A stretch of 16,179 nucleotides of DNA from the NCBI GenBank assembly GCA_002341345.1, contig DDNW01000134.1:32118-48296 (forward strand), given 5' to 3'. How positions within the stretch are numbered: the stretch's first letter is position 1; every line of letters starts with the position of its first letter. The position numbers and the translations under genes were made by a program. The notes under the pieces were generated by a model. That model did no database searches. It was given only the letters and a program-made list of their open reading frames with translations, and had not been told where the DNA came from. This document shows positions 9,248-16,179 of this stretch, one piece after another. This DNA is from Erythrobacter sp. UBA2510. GTDB taxonomy: Bacteria; Pseudomonadota; Alphaproteobacteria; Sphingomonadales; Sphingomonadaceae.

Positions 9248-10674
9248 GCGGCGTCCCAACCGATATCGGCACGATCCATTTCGTCGGCATCGGCGGCATC
9301 GGCATGTCGGGCATTGCCGAGGTGATGAACAATCTCGGCTACAAGGTGCAGGGCTCTGACATCGCCGAGGGGGCCGGGGTCGAGCGGCTGCGCGCGCGCG
9401 GGATCGAGGTCTTCATCGGCCATGACGCTGGCAATCTGGGAGATGCTGCGGTGGTGGTCACTTCGACCGCGGTCAAACGCACCAACCCGGAAGTCGCCGC
9501 CGCGCTCGAGCGCCGCATTCCCGTGGTCCGCCGCGCGGAAATGCTCGCCGAGCTGATGCGCTTCCGCCACGGCATCGCCGTGGCCGGCACCCACGGCAAG
9601 ACCACCACCACTTCCATGGTGGCGGCGATTCTCGGCGAAGCCGGGCTGGACCCGACGTTCGTAATCGGCGGCCGCCTGAACAGCGCCGGCACCAACGCGC
9701 GCCTCGGCCAGAGCCGCTATCTGGTCGCCGAAGCGGACGAGTCCGACGCCAGCTTCCTGCACCTGCAGCCGATGAGCGCCATCGTCACCAATATCGACGC
9801 CGACCACATGCACACCTACGGCGGTGACTTCGCGCGGCTGGAAAACACCTTTATCGAATTCCTGCACAACCTGCCGTTCTACGGCGTGGCGGTGCTGTGC
9901 GTGGACGACCCGGTGGTGCGCAAGCTGCTGCCCCGGGTCAACCGCCAGGTGATCCGCTACGGCTTCAGCGACGACGCCGACCTGCGCGCCGAGAACGTGC
10001 GCCAGACCGGCATGAGCACCGCCTTCCGGGTGGTGCGCACCGAAGGCGAGCCGCTGGAGATCACCCTGAACATGCCGGGCCGCCATAACGTGCTGAACGC
10101 CCTGGCGGCGATCGCCGTGGCCGCCGACGAAGGCGCCGACGACGAGGCCATCGTGCGCGGTCTGAACGGCTTCACCGGGGTCGGGCGCCGCTTCGACGTG
10201 CTCGGCGAGTACCCCTGCGCCGACGGCGGCAGCGCCACCCTGGTGGACGACTACGGCCACCATCCCCGCGAAGTGGCCGCCACCATCGCGGCGATCCGCG
10301 ACGGCTGGCCCGGCCGCCGGCTGGTGATGCTGTTCCAGCCGCACCGCTACACCCGCACCCGCGATCTTTATGAAGATTTCGTGGACGTGCTCGGCGGTGT
10401 CGATCAACTGCTGATGCTGGAAGTCTACAGCGCCGGCGAGGACGCCATCCCCGGCGCCGACACCCGCGCCCTGATGCGCAGCCTGCGCCAGCGCGCCCGG
10501 GTGGAGCCGGTGTTCGTGGACGACCCGGCCAAGCTGCCCGAGCTGCTCGCTAATGTGCTGCAGGGCGGCGATCTGCTGGTCACCCAGGGCGCCGGCAACG
10601 TGGGCGGTATCGCCCGCGAACTGGCGGCGCGCATCGAACCCACCGACGGCAACGGAGGCGCCCATGGTCGATAG
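9244..10674 (+). CDS. murC: UDP-MurNAc:L-Ala ligase MurC, apparently a hybrid of two lineages
   Basis: MurC adds L-alanine to UDP-MurNAc, the first stem-peptide step. The 476 aa frame is unbroken and has all motifs: N-terminal [16 protein letters not shown]-loop GTHGKTTTT (from residue 115, 9586), EADESDASF, and the C-terminal [10 protein letters not shown] (from residue 335, 10246) and [11 protein letters not shown]. Residues 1-96 ([30 protein letters not shown]) match the alphaproteobacterial form as I recall it. From residue 107 on ([54 protein letters not shown]) it matches the gammaproteobacterial form. Valine codons shift too: by hand count 8 GTC/5 GTG before the switch, 25 GTG/7 GTC after. 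Whether a real cell contains this hybrid gene is doubtful. The start is ATG 9244 (ATGA overlap with murG). Confidence 0.9.
   Translation: MSGVPTDIGTIHFVGIGGIGMSGIAEVMNNLGYKVQGSDIAEGAGVERLRARGIEVFIGHDAGNLGDAAVVVTSTAVKRTNPEVAAALERRIPVVRRAEMLAELMRFRHGIAVAGTHGKTTTTSMVAAILGEAGLDPTFVIGGRLNSAGTNARLGQSRYLVAEADESDASFLHLQPMSAIVTNIDADHMHTYGGDFARLENTFIEFLHNLPFYGVAVLCVDDPVVRKLLPRVNRQVIRYGFSDDADLRAENVRQTGMSTAFRVVRTEGEPLEITLNMPGRHNVLNALAAIAVAADEGADDEAIVRGLNGFTGVGRRFDVLGEYPCADGGSATLVDDYGHHPREVAATIAAIRDGWPGRRLVMLFQPHRYTRTRDLYEDFVDVLGGVDQLLMLEVYSAGEDAIPGADTRALMRSLRQRARVEPVFVDDPAKLPELLANVLQGGDLLVTQGAGNVGGIARELAARIEPTDGNGGAHGR
9532..9567. other. Lineage switch point inside murC (probable chimeric join)
   Basis: This is the interval in which the sequence changes from alphaproteobacterial-like to gammaproteobacterial-like. 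The left limit is set by VVRR, since gammaproteobacterial MurC usually has VVPR at this place. The right limit is set by FRHG, where sphingomonad MurC usually has a LKxT-type sequence. Between them lies AEMLAELMR, conserved in both groups, so the exact crossover cannot be placed more finely by eye. No repeat, insertion sequence or integrase accompanies it. A conserved block of roughly 30 bases is the kind of place where an assembler could join two genomes. The assignment rests on remembered homologues and not on an alignment. Confidence 0.75.
10654..10658 (+). promoter_or_regulatory. Shine-Dalgarno site of ddlB
   Basis: A perfect GGAGG lies 5 bases before ATG 10664, inside the last codons of murC. 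It decides the ddlB start in favour of this ATG over the internal ATG at 10691 and over the upstream open frame. Confidence 0.75.
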
Positions 10675-11659
10675 CGGCAAGGCGCCCGGCATGGCGCTGA
10701 CCAGCGAAATGAAGCAGCGCCTGGCCCGTATCGGCCGGGTGGCGGTGCTCGCCGGCGGCGATTCCGCGGAGCGCTCCGTGTCCCTGAAGAGCGGCGCGGC
10801 GGTGCACCAGGCGCTGCGCCAGCTGGGCCTGATCGCCGAGCTGGTGGACCCGGCGGAGCGCGGCGTGGACACCCTCAAGGGCTTCGACGTGGCCTTTATC
10901 GCCTTGCACGGGCGGGGTGGCGAAGACGGCGTGATCCAGGGGCTGCTGGAGCATCTGAAACTGCCGTACACCGGCTCCGGCGTGATGGCGTCCGCCATCG
11001 GCATGGACAAGGTGCGCACCAAACAACTGTGGAAGGGCGCCGGCCTGCCCACGCCGCCGTTCTACGTGGCCGGCCTGGACGACCGTGATATCGGCTTCCC
11101 GCTGATGGTGAAACCGTCCCACGAGGGCTCCTCCATCGGCATGGCCAAGGTGGACAGCGCGGCGGAACTGAACAAAGCCCTGGAAGACGCCCGCGCCTAC
11201 GACAGCGACGTGCTGGTGGAAGCCTGGGTGCGCGGCCCGGAGTACACCGTGGCGATCGTCGACGGACGCGCGCTGCCGTCGATCCGCCTGAAGACGCCCA
11301 ACGCGTTCTATGACTTCGAGGCCAAGTACCAGTCCAACAGCACCGAGTACCTGTGCCCGGCGGGCCTCGACGACGCCGACGAGCAGGCCCTGCGCGCGCT
11401 CGCCCTGAAGGCGTTCGAGGCGGTGGGCTGCCAGGGCTGGGGCCGCGTCGACGTGATGCGCGACGAACACGGCGACTGGCAGCTGCTGGAAGTGAACACC
11501 GTACCGGGCATGACCGATCACAGCCTGGTGCCGATGGCCGCCAAGGCCGACGGCGACGATTTCGCCACCCTGGTGGCACGCATTCTGTTGGAAGCGGTGG
11601 ACCGGTTTCCGCCGCGCAAGGCGAACAAAGCGAGCAAAGGGAGCAAGCCCCGTGGCTAA
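10664..11659 (+). CDS. ddlB: D-alanine--D-alanine ligase DdlB
   Basis: Ddl is an ATP-grasp enzyme that joins two D-alanines for use by MurF. I choose ATG 10664, which overlaps the end of murC by 11 bases and has a strong GGAGG at 10654-10658 with a 5-base spacer; this gives 331 aa. An in-frame ATG at 10691 is a weaker alternative, and the frame open from 10553 is inside murC. Motifs: [15 protein letters not shown] (N-terminal D-Ala site), HGRGGEDG from residue 82, [19 protein letters not shown], the omega-loop [14 protein letters not shown], and [13 protein letters not shown] from residue 276 with metal-binding Glu276 and Asn278. The C-terminus carries a Lys/Ser-rich tail of about 14 residues beyond the usual end. 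The protein looks gammaproteobacterial; murB does not intervene. Confidence 0.94.
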   Translation: MVDSGKAPGMALTSEMKQRLARIGRVAVLAGGDSAERSVSLKSGAAVHQALRQLGLIAELVDPAERGVDTLKGFDVAFIALHGRGGEDGVIQGLLEHLKLPYTGSGVMASAIGMDKVRTKQLWKGAGLPTPPFYVAGLDDRDIGFPLMVKPSHEGSSIGMAKVDSAAELNKALEDARAYDSDVLVEAWVRGPEYTVAIVDGRALPSIRLKTPNAFYDFEAKYQSNSTEYLCPAGLDDADEQALRALALKAFEAVGCQGWGRVDVMRDEHGDWQLLEVNTVPGMTDHSLVPMAAKADGDDFATLVARILLEAVDRFPPRKANKASKGSKPRG

Positions 11660-12470
11660 GGCCAGACGCCAGACACCGGACGCCCGCCGCACACGCGGCG
11701 CGTCCCCCAAGGCGACCCGCGCCAAGCGGCAGGCGCCCGCCGTGCCGATCCGCGAGCGGTTGGCGGCGGCGCTGCCGGGCGCGCTGGCCGGGCTGGTGGC
11801 GATCACCGTGGTGGCCGGCGTGATCTGGCTGCCGCGGGTGCTGGACCAGTACCCGATCCGCCAGGTGGGCGTGGACGGCGTCACCGACGTGCGCCGCCAG
11901 CAGCAGGTGCAGACCGCGCTGGCCTCGCTGGTGCGCGACGCCAACTACTTCTCGGTGCCGCTGGAGCAGATCTACCAGCGCGCCCGCGGCCTGAGCTGGG
12001 TGTCGGAGGTGTCCGTGCGCCGCCAGTGGCCGGACACGGTGAGCCTGGACGTCACCGAGCGCGAGCCGGTGGCGGTGTGGAACGAAGCGGTGCTGGTGGC
12101 CCGCGACGGCGAGCCGTTCAAGGCGCTCAAACAATACGACCTGGCCGGGCTGCCGCGCCTCAACGGCCCCGACCAGCGCCTGGAGGAAGTGATGAGCTTC
12201 TACCACAGCATGGGCAAGCTGCTGCGTGACGTGGGCCTGGGCATCGAACGAATGGAAGTGAACGCCCGGCTGACCGCCCGGCTGACTTTGGACAACCAAA
12301 TGCAGCTGGTGGTGGACCGGGAAAATTACGTGGGCAAGTTACGCCGTTTCACGCGCCTGTACCGCGGTGTACTGAGCACCGACAGCCGTGGCGTGGCGCG
12401 GGTCGATTTGCGCTATGCCGATGGCATCGCGGTGACCTGGCGCGACGCGGAAGCGGACAAGAATGCTTAA
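11652..12470 (+). CDS. ftsQ: Cell division protein FtsQ
   Basis: FtsQ is a bitopic inner-membrane protein that links early and late divisome parts through FtsB/FtsL. The 272 aa product starts at GTG 11652, overlapping the ddlB stop by 8 bases, with GGGAG at 11639-11643 eight bases upstream. The layout is typical: a basic Arg/Lys-rich cytoplasmic tail (residues 1-36), one membrane helix (about 41-60, ALPGALAGLVAITVVAGVIW), the POTRA domain starting near residue 67 (YPIRQVGVDG), and the beta domain with WVSEVSVRRQWPDTV, a standard FtsQ sequence, and NYVGKLRRF. The position between ddlB and ftsA agrees. No upstream promoter was recognised. Confidence 0.9.
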   Translation: MAKARRQTPDARRTRGASPKATRAKRQAPAVPIRERLAAALPGALAGLVAITVVAGVIWLPRVLDQYPIRQVGVDGVTDVRRQQQVQTALASLVRDANYFSVPLEQIYQRARGLSWVSEVSVRRQWPDTVSLDVTEREPVAVWNEAVLVARDGEPFKALKQYDLAGLPRLNGPDQRLEEVMSFYHSMGKLLRDVGLGIERMEVNARLTARLTLDNQMQLVVDRENYVGKLRRFTRLYRGVLSTDSRGVARVDLRYADGIAVTWRDAEADKNA

Positions 12471-12494
12471 GCAGAAACAGAGGATGTACCTCTA

Positions 12495-13730
12495 ATGGCG
12501 AATGCAGTGGACAACATGATCGTGGGCCTGGACATCGGCACCTCCAAGGTCGTGGCCATCGTCGGCCAGATCACCGAGGAAGGCGTTGTGGAGGTAGTGG
12601 GTCTGGGCTCCCAGCCTTCGCGGGGCATGAAGAAGGGCGTGGTGGTGGACATCGAAGCCACCGTGCGCTCGATTCAGCGTGCCGTGGAAGAGGCGGAGCT
12701 GATGGCCGGCTGCCAGATCCATTCGGTCTACGCCGGCATCGCCGGTTCCCATGTGCGCAGCCTTAACTCCCACGGCATCGTCGCGATCCGCGACCGGGAA
12801 GTGACCCAGGCGGACATCGACCGGGTGATCGACGCCGCCCAGGCGGTGGCGATTCCCGCCGATCAGAAGACCCTGCACGTGCTGCCGCAGGAATACGTGG
12901 TCGACAACCAGGAAGGCGTCCGCGAGCCGGTGGGCATGAGCGGCGTGCGGCTGGAAGCCAAGGTGCACCTGGTGACCTGCGCGGTGAACGCCGCCCAGAA
13001 CATCGAAAAATGCGTGCGCCGCTGCGGCCTGGAAGTGGAGGACATCATCCTCGAGCAGCTGGCCAGCGCGCACTCGGTGCTCACCGAGGACGAGCGCGAG
13101 CTGGGTGTGTGCATCGTCGACATCGGCGGCGGCACCACCGACATCGCCATCTTCACCGAGGGGGCGATCCGCCACACCGCCAACATTCCGATCGCTGGCG
13201 ACCAGGTCACCAACGACATCGCCATGGCGCTGCGCACGCCCAAGCAGCACGCCGACGAGATCAAGATCAAGTACGCCTGCGCGCTGACCCAGCTGGCCGG
13301 CGCCGACGAGACCATCAAGGTGCCCAGCGTCGGCGACCGGCCGCCGCGCACCCTCAGCCGCCAGAACCTGGCCGAGGTGGTGGAGCCGCGCTACGACGAG
13401 CTGTTCACCCTGATCCAGGCGGAAATCCGCCGCTCCGGGTTCGAGGACATGATCCCCGGCGGCATCGTGCTCACCGGCGGCTCCTCGAAGATCGAGGGCG
13501 CGGCGGAACTGGCCGAGGAAATTTTCCACATGCCGGTGCGTCTGGGCACGCCGCAGGGCGTGGCCGGGCTCACCGATGTGGTGCGCAACCCGATTTATTC
13601 CACCTCCGTGGGTCTGCTGCTGTACGGCCAGCGCATGGAGAAGGAAGGACGCAGCCCTCGTGCCCAGGCCGGCGGCGGCGAAGTGAACTGGATGGAACGC
13701 TTCAAGAAGTGGTTCCAGGGCAATTTTTAA
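12495..13730 (+). CDS. ftsA: Cell division protein FtsA
   Basis: FtsA is an actin-family ATPase that tethers FtsZ to the membrane and recruits later division proteins. The 411 aa protein shows the phosphate-1 loop LDIGTSKV near residue 12, the FtsA-specific 1C region (SVYAGIAGSHVRSLNSHG), phosphate-2 VDIGGGTTDIAIF near residue 209 (13119), the adenosine motif GGIVLTGGSSKIEG, and a C-terminal amphipathic membrane-targeting helix NWMERFKKWFQGNF at residues 398-411 (13686-13727). ATG 12495 is preceded by AGAGGA at 12479-12484. The gap from ftsQ is 24 bases. The sequence is of gammaproteobacterial type. Confidence 0.96.
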   Translation: MANAVDNMIVGLDIGTSKVVAIVGQITEEGVVEVVGLGSQPSRGMKKGVVVDIEATVRSIQRAVEEAELMAGCQIHSVYAGIAGSHVRSLNSHGIVAIRDREVTQADIDRVIDAAQAVAIPADQKTLHVLPQEYVVDNQEGVREPVGMSGVRLEAKVHLVTCAVNAAQNIEKCVRRCGLEVEDIILEQLASAHSVLTEDERELGVCIVDIGGGTTDIAIFTEGAIRHTANIPIAGDQVTNDIAMALRTPKQHADEIKIKYACALTQLAGADETIKVPSVGDRPPRTLSRQNLAEVVEPRYDELFTLIQAEIRRSGFEDMIPGGIVLTGGSSKIEGAAELAEEIFHMPVRLGTPQGVAGLTDVVRNPIYSTSVGLLLYGQRMEKEGRSPRAQAGGGEVNWMERFKKWFQGNF

Positions 13731-13808
13731 AGGTTTCAGAAGCGGTCGGATGGTCCGGCCGGTTTTGGGAAAAGCAGTAAACAGGGAAGCATTAACGGGA
13801 GATCAACC
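13731..13808 (+). promoter_or_regulatory. ftsA-ftsZ spacer with ftsZ ribosome binding site
   Basis: This 78-base gap contains GGGAG at 13797-13801, seven bases before the ftsZ ATG, a good Shine-Dalgarno site suited to the high expression of FtsZ. A short GC-rich palindromic block around the CCGGCCGG at about 13757-13764 is present. I see no convincing -35/-10 pair, so a ftsZ-proximal promoter cannot be claimed from the sequence. Confidence 0.5.
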
Positions 13809-14975
<1,167 letters not shown>

Positions 14976-15009
14976 CGGCGTTGGAAATATGGTGCGAAAA
15001 GGGGAGATT

Positions 15010-15018
15010 TGCTATCAT
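15010..15018 (+). promoter_or_regulatory. Candidate extended -10 promoter of lpxC
   Basis: In the 109-base ftsZ-lpxC gap the sequence TGCTATCAT forms an extended -10 element (TG, one base, TATCAT at 15013-15018). No good -35 hexamer sits at the right distance (only TGGTGC at 14990-14995), which is normal for extended -10 promoters. Transcription would start near 15025 and give a leader of about 60 bases. A separate lpxC promoter in this gap is known in related gammaproteobacteria. It is a prediction from the motif only. Confidence 0.5.
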
Positions 15019-15037
15019 CGCCCCCTTATTTCGCGTT

Positions 15038-15063
15038 GAGGATACCCGTATCCTCCGGGATAC
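15038..15063 (+). promoter_or_regulatory. Two mutually exclusive hairpins in the lpxC leader
   Basis: Strand 1 GAGGATAC (15038-15045) is perfectly complementary to strand 2 GTATCCTC (15048-15055). Part of strand 2, GTATCC (15048-15053), is also complementary to strand 3 GGATAC (15058-15063), closing a C(UCCG)G loop of the stable UNCG type. Only one pairing can form at a time. Strand 3 ends 21 bases before the lpxC ATG, so the fold could affect ribosome access. No U-tract follows, so it is not a simple intrinsic terminator. A protein-binding operator is an equally possible reading. Confidence 0.45.
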
Positions 15064-15084
15064 CGACGGATTTGTGACGGATCG

Positions 15085-15999
15085 ATGATCAGACAACGAA
15101 CTCTCAAAAATGTGATTCGCGCCACCGGCGTGGGTCTTCACACCGGTGAAAAGGTGTACCTGACGGTGCGCCCGGCGCCCGCGAACGCCGGCATCGTATT
15201 CCGCCGGGTGGACCTGGATCCGGTGGTGGAAATCCCCGCCGGCGCCGATAAAGTCGGTGAAACCACGCTCTCCACCACGCTGGTTCAAGACGGCGTCAAA
15301 GTGGGCACCGTGGAACACCTGCTTTCCGCCATGGCCGGTCTGGGCATCGACAACGCCTACGTGGAGTTGTCGGCGCCGGAAGTGCCGATCATGGACGGCA
15401 GTGCCGGTCCTTTCGTGTTCTTGCTGCAGTCCGCGGGCATCAAGGAGCAGGACGCCGCCAAGAAGTTCATCCGCATCAAGAAGGAAGTCACCGTCCGCGA
15501 GGACGACAAAGTGGCCACCTTCAAACCGTTCGATGGCTTCAAGGTGACGTTCTCGATCGAATTCGATCACCCGGTGTTCGAAGAGCGCAACCAGGTGGCC
15601 AGCATCGACTTTTCCTCCACGTCATTTGTGAAGGAAGTGGCGCGGGCCCGGACCTTCGGGTTCATGCGCGACATCGAGTTCCTGCGCAGCCAGAACCTGG
15701 CGCTGGGCGGCAGCGTGGACAACGCCATCGTGGTGGACGAGTACCGCATCCTCAACGAGGACGGCCTGCGTTATGACGACGAGTTCGTCAAACACAAGAT
15801 GCTCGACGCCATCGGTGACCTGTACCAGCTCGGCCACAGCCTGATCGGCGAGTTCGTGGGTCACAAGTCCGGCCACGCGCTCAACAACGCCCTCCTGCGT
15901 GAGCTGCTCAAGCAGGAAGACGCTTGGGAACTGGTGACCTTCGAGGACGCGGAAAACGCACCGATTTCCTACGTGAAGCCGGTGATGGCCGCCGAATAA
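15085..15999 (+). CDS. lpxC: UDP-3-O-acyl-GlcNAc deacetylase LpxC
   Basis: LpxC is the zinc-dependent cytoplasmic deacetylase that commits UDP-3-O-acyl-GlcNAc to lipid A synthesis. At 304 aa it matches the gammaproteobacterial length, and starts [21 protein letters not shown]. Zinc ligands are visible: His78 in EHLLSAM (15316-15318), and His237 and Asp241 in HKMLD (15793-15807). The catalytic-site His264 is in [10 protein letters not shown] (15874-15876). [12 protein letters not shown] is also present. The ATG at 15085 has only a weak ACGGA close upstream, and the preceding leader can fold, suggesting control of translation. ATG 15085 is supported by the match to the family N-terminus. The position after ftsZ at the end of the dcw cluster is characteristic of Pseudomonas-like and related gammaproteobacteria. 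Confidence 0.97.
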   Translation: MIRQRTLKNVIRATGVGLHTGEKVYLTVRPAPANAGIVFRRVDLDPVVEIPAGADKVGETTLSTTLVQDGVKVGTVEHLLSAMAGLGIDNAYVELSAPEVPIMDGSAGPFVFLLQSAGIKEQDAAKKFIRIKKEVTVREDDKVATFKPFDGFKVTFSIEFDHPVFEERNQVASIDFSSTSFVKEVARARTFGFMRDIEFLRSQNLALGGSVDNAIVVDEYRILNEDGLRYDDEFVKHKMLDAIGDLYQLGHSLIGEFVGHKSGHALNNALLRELLKQEDAWELVTFEDAENAPISYVKPVMAAE

Positions 16000-16054
16000 C
16001 GGCCCGTCCCGAACACACCTCGCCGCGTGCCCGCGCGGTGTCGTGCCTCCCTGT

Positions 16055-16094
16055 GCGCCCCGACCGTTCTCCCGCGGCCGGGGCGCTCTCGTTT
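16055..16094 (+). terminator. Probable intrinsic terminator after lpxC
   Basis: GCGCCCCG (16055-16062) pairs perfectly with CGGGGCGC (16079-16086), and the stem can extend after one mismatch by CCG/CGG. A modestly T-rich TCTCGTTT follows. The stem is strong but the T-tract is weak. It lies 55 bases after the lpxC stop and would end the dcw transcript. Confidence 0.55.
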
Positions 16095-16115
16095 CGGACC
16101 TCTGGAATCCTGCGG

Positions 16116-16164
16116 GGCAACCTTTGCCGGCAAGCTCTGCTTGCCTTTCGCGGGCTGGGCCCGC
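16116..16164. repeat. Cluster of short inverted repeats, REP-like
   Basis: Three perfect inverted repeats follow one another: GGCAA/TTGCC (16116-16128), GGCAAGC/GCTTGCC (16129-16145, loop TCT) and GCGGGC/GCCCGC (16150-16164, loop TGG). The last, preceded by TTTC and followed by TTGTA, resembles the REP palindromes common between genes of Pseudomonas and related bacteria. Only one copy of the cluster is in the window, so repetition in the genome is not shown. The 180 bases after lpxC hold no visible gene. Confidence 0.45.
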
Positions 16165-16179
16165 TTGTATGGTTTCCCG

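Noticed and set aside
9532..9567. Insertion sequence, integrase site or long repeat at the lineage switch
   Set aside because: No terminal inverted repeats, target duplication or extra coding sequence is present; the murC frame passes through without interruption.
10553..10663. Upstream extension of the ddlB frame inside murC
   Set aside because: It lies within conserved murC coding, and GGAGG before ATG 10664 marks the real start.
9202..11052. Long open frame on the minus strand (616 codons) opposite murC and ddlB
   Set aside because: It mirrors the codon structure of the high-GC plus-strand genes, is rich in His/Arg/Ala/Gly, has no recognisable domain and no ribosome binding site. The same holds for the minus-strand frames at 10580-11944, 10896-12299, 12492-13529, 13803-14771 and 4395-5369.
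12484..12495. Tiny frame ATG TAC CTC TAA just before ftsA, with TAATG overlap
   Set aside because: Three codons only, and its ATG is part of the ftsA ribosome binding site; nothing supports it as a leader peptide.

Overview
The window holds most of a division and cell wall (dcw) cluster, all on the plus strand and almost without gaps: ftsI (5' end cut off) - murE - murF - mraY - murD - ftsW - murG - murC - ddlB - ftsQ - ftsA - ftsZ - lpxC. Together these genes encode the cytoplasmic synthesis of the UDP-MurNAc-pentapeptide (MurC, MurD, MurE, MurF, Ddl), the lipid-linked steps (MraY, MurG), septal polymerisation and cross-linking (FtsW, FtsI), the early divisome (FtsQ, FtsA, FtsZ) and the first committed step of lipid A synthesis (LpxC). 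This is a high-GC Gram-negative proteobacterium. The DNPR motif in MurE indicates meso-diaminopimelate peptidoglycan.

The main observation is that the window does not look like the DNA of one organism. From the left edge to about base 9531 (ftsI to the first ~96 codons of murC) the proteins resemble Alphaproteobacteria, most likely Sphingomonadales/Erythrobacteraceae. From about base 9567 to the right edge (rest of murC, ddlB, ftsQ, ftsA, ftsZ, lpxC) they resemble Gammaproteobacteria, perhaps an Alcanivorax- or Pseudomonas-like organism. The switch lies inside murC, in frame, at the conserved AEMLAELMR stretch shared by both lineages. Gene order switches with it: murB, expected after murC in the left lineage, is absent, and ftsZ is followed directly by lpxC as in the right lineage. 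The simplest explanation is a chimeric contig joined on a short conserved sequence. A real recombination making a hybrid MurC is possible but needs read-level proof. Lineage assignments come from recalled family sequences, not from a search.

Left part (1-9531): genes are packed with 4-base stop/start overlaps (ATGA or GTGA) at ftsI/murE, murE/murF, mraY/murD, ftsW/murG and murG/murC, and gaps of 9-10 bases elsewhere. No promoter or terminator is evident.

Right part (9567-16179): murC/ddlB and ddlB/ftsQ overlap by 11 and 8 bases. ftsQ-ftsA is separated by 24 bases, ftsA-ftsZ by 78 and ftsZ-lpxC by 109. The last gap carries an extended -10 promoter candidate and a leader with two mutually exclusive hairpins. 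Downstream of lpxC there is a GC-rich terminator-like hairpin and then a cluster of short inverted repeats resembling REP elements. No gene is visible in the final 180 bases. No RNA gene, CRISPR array, insertion sequence or attachment site was seen.
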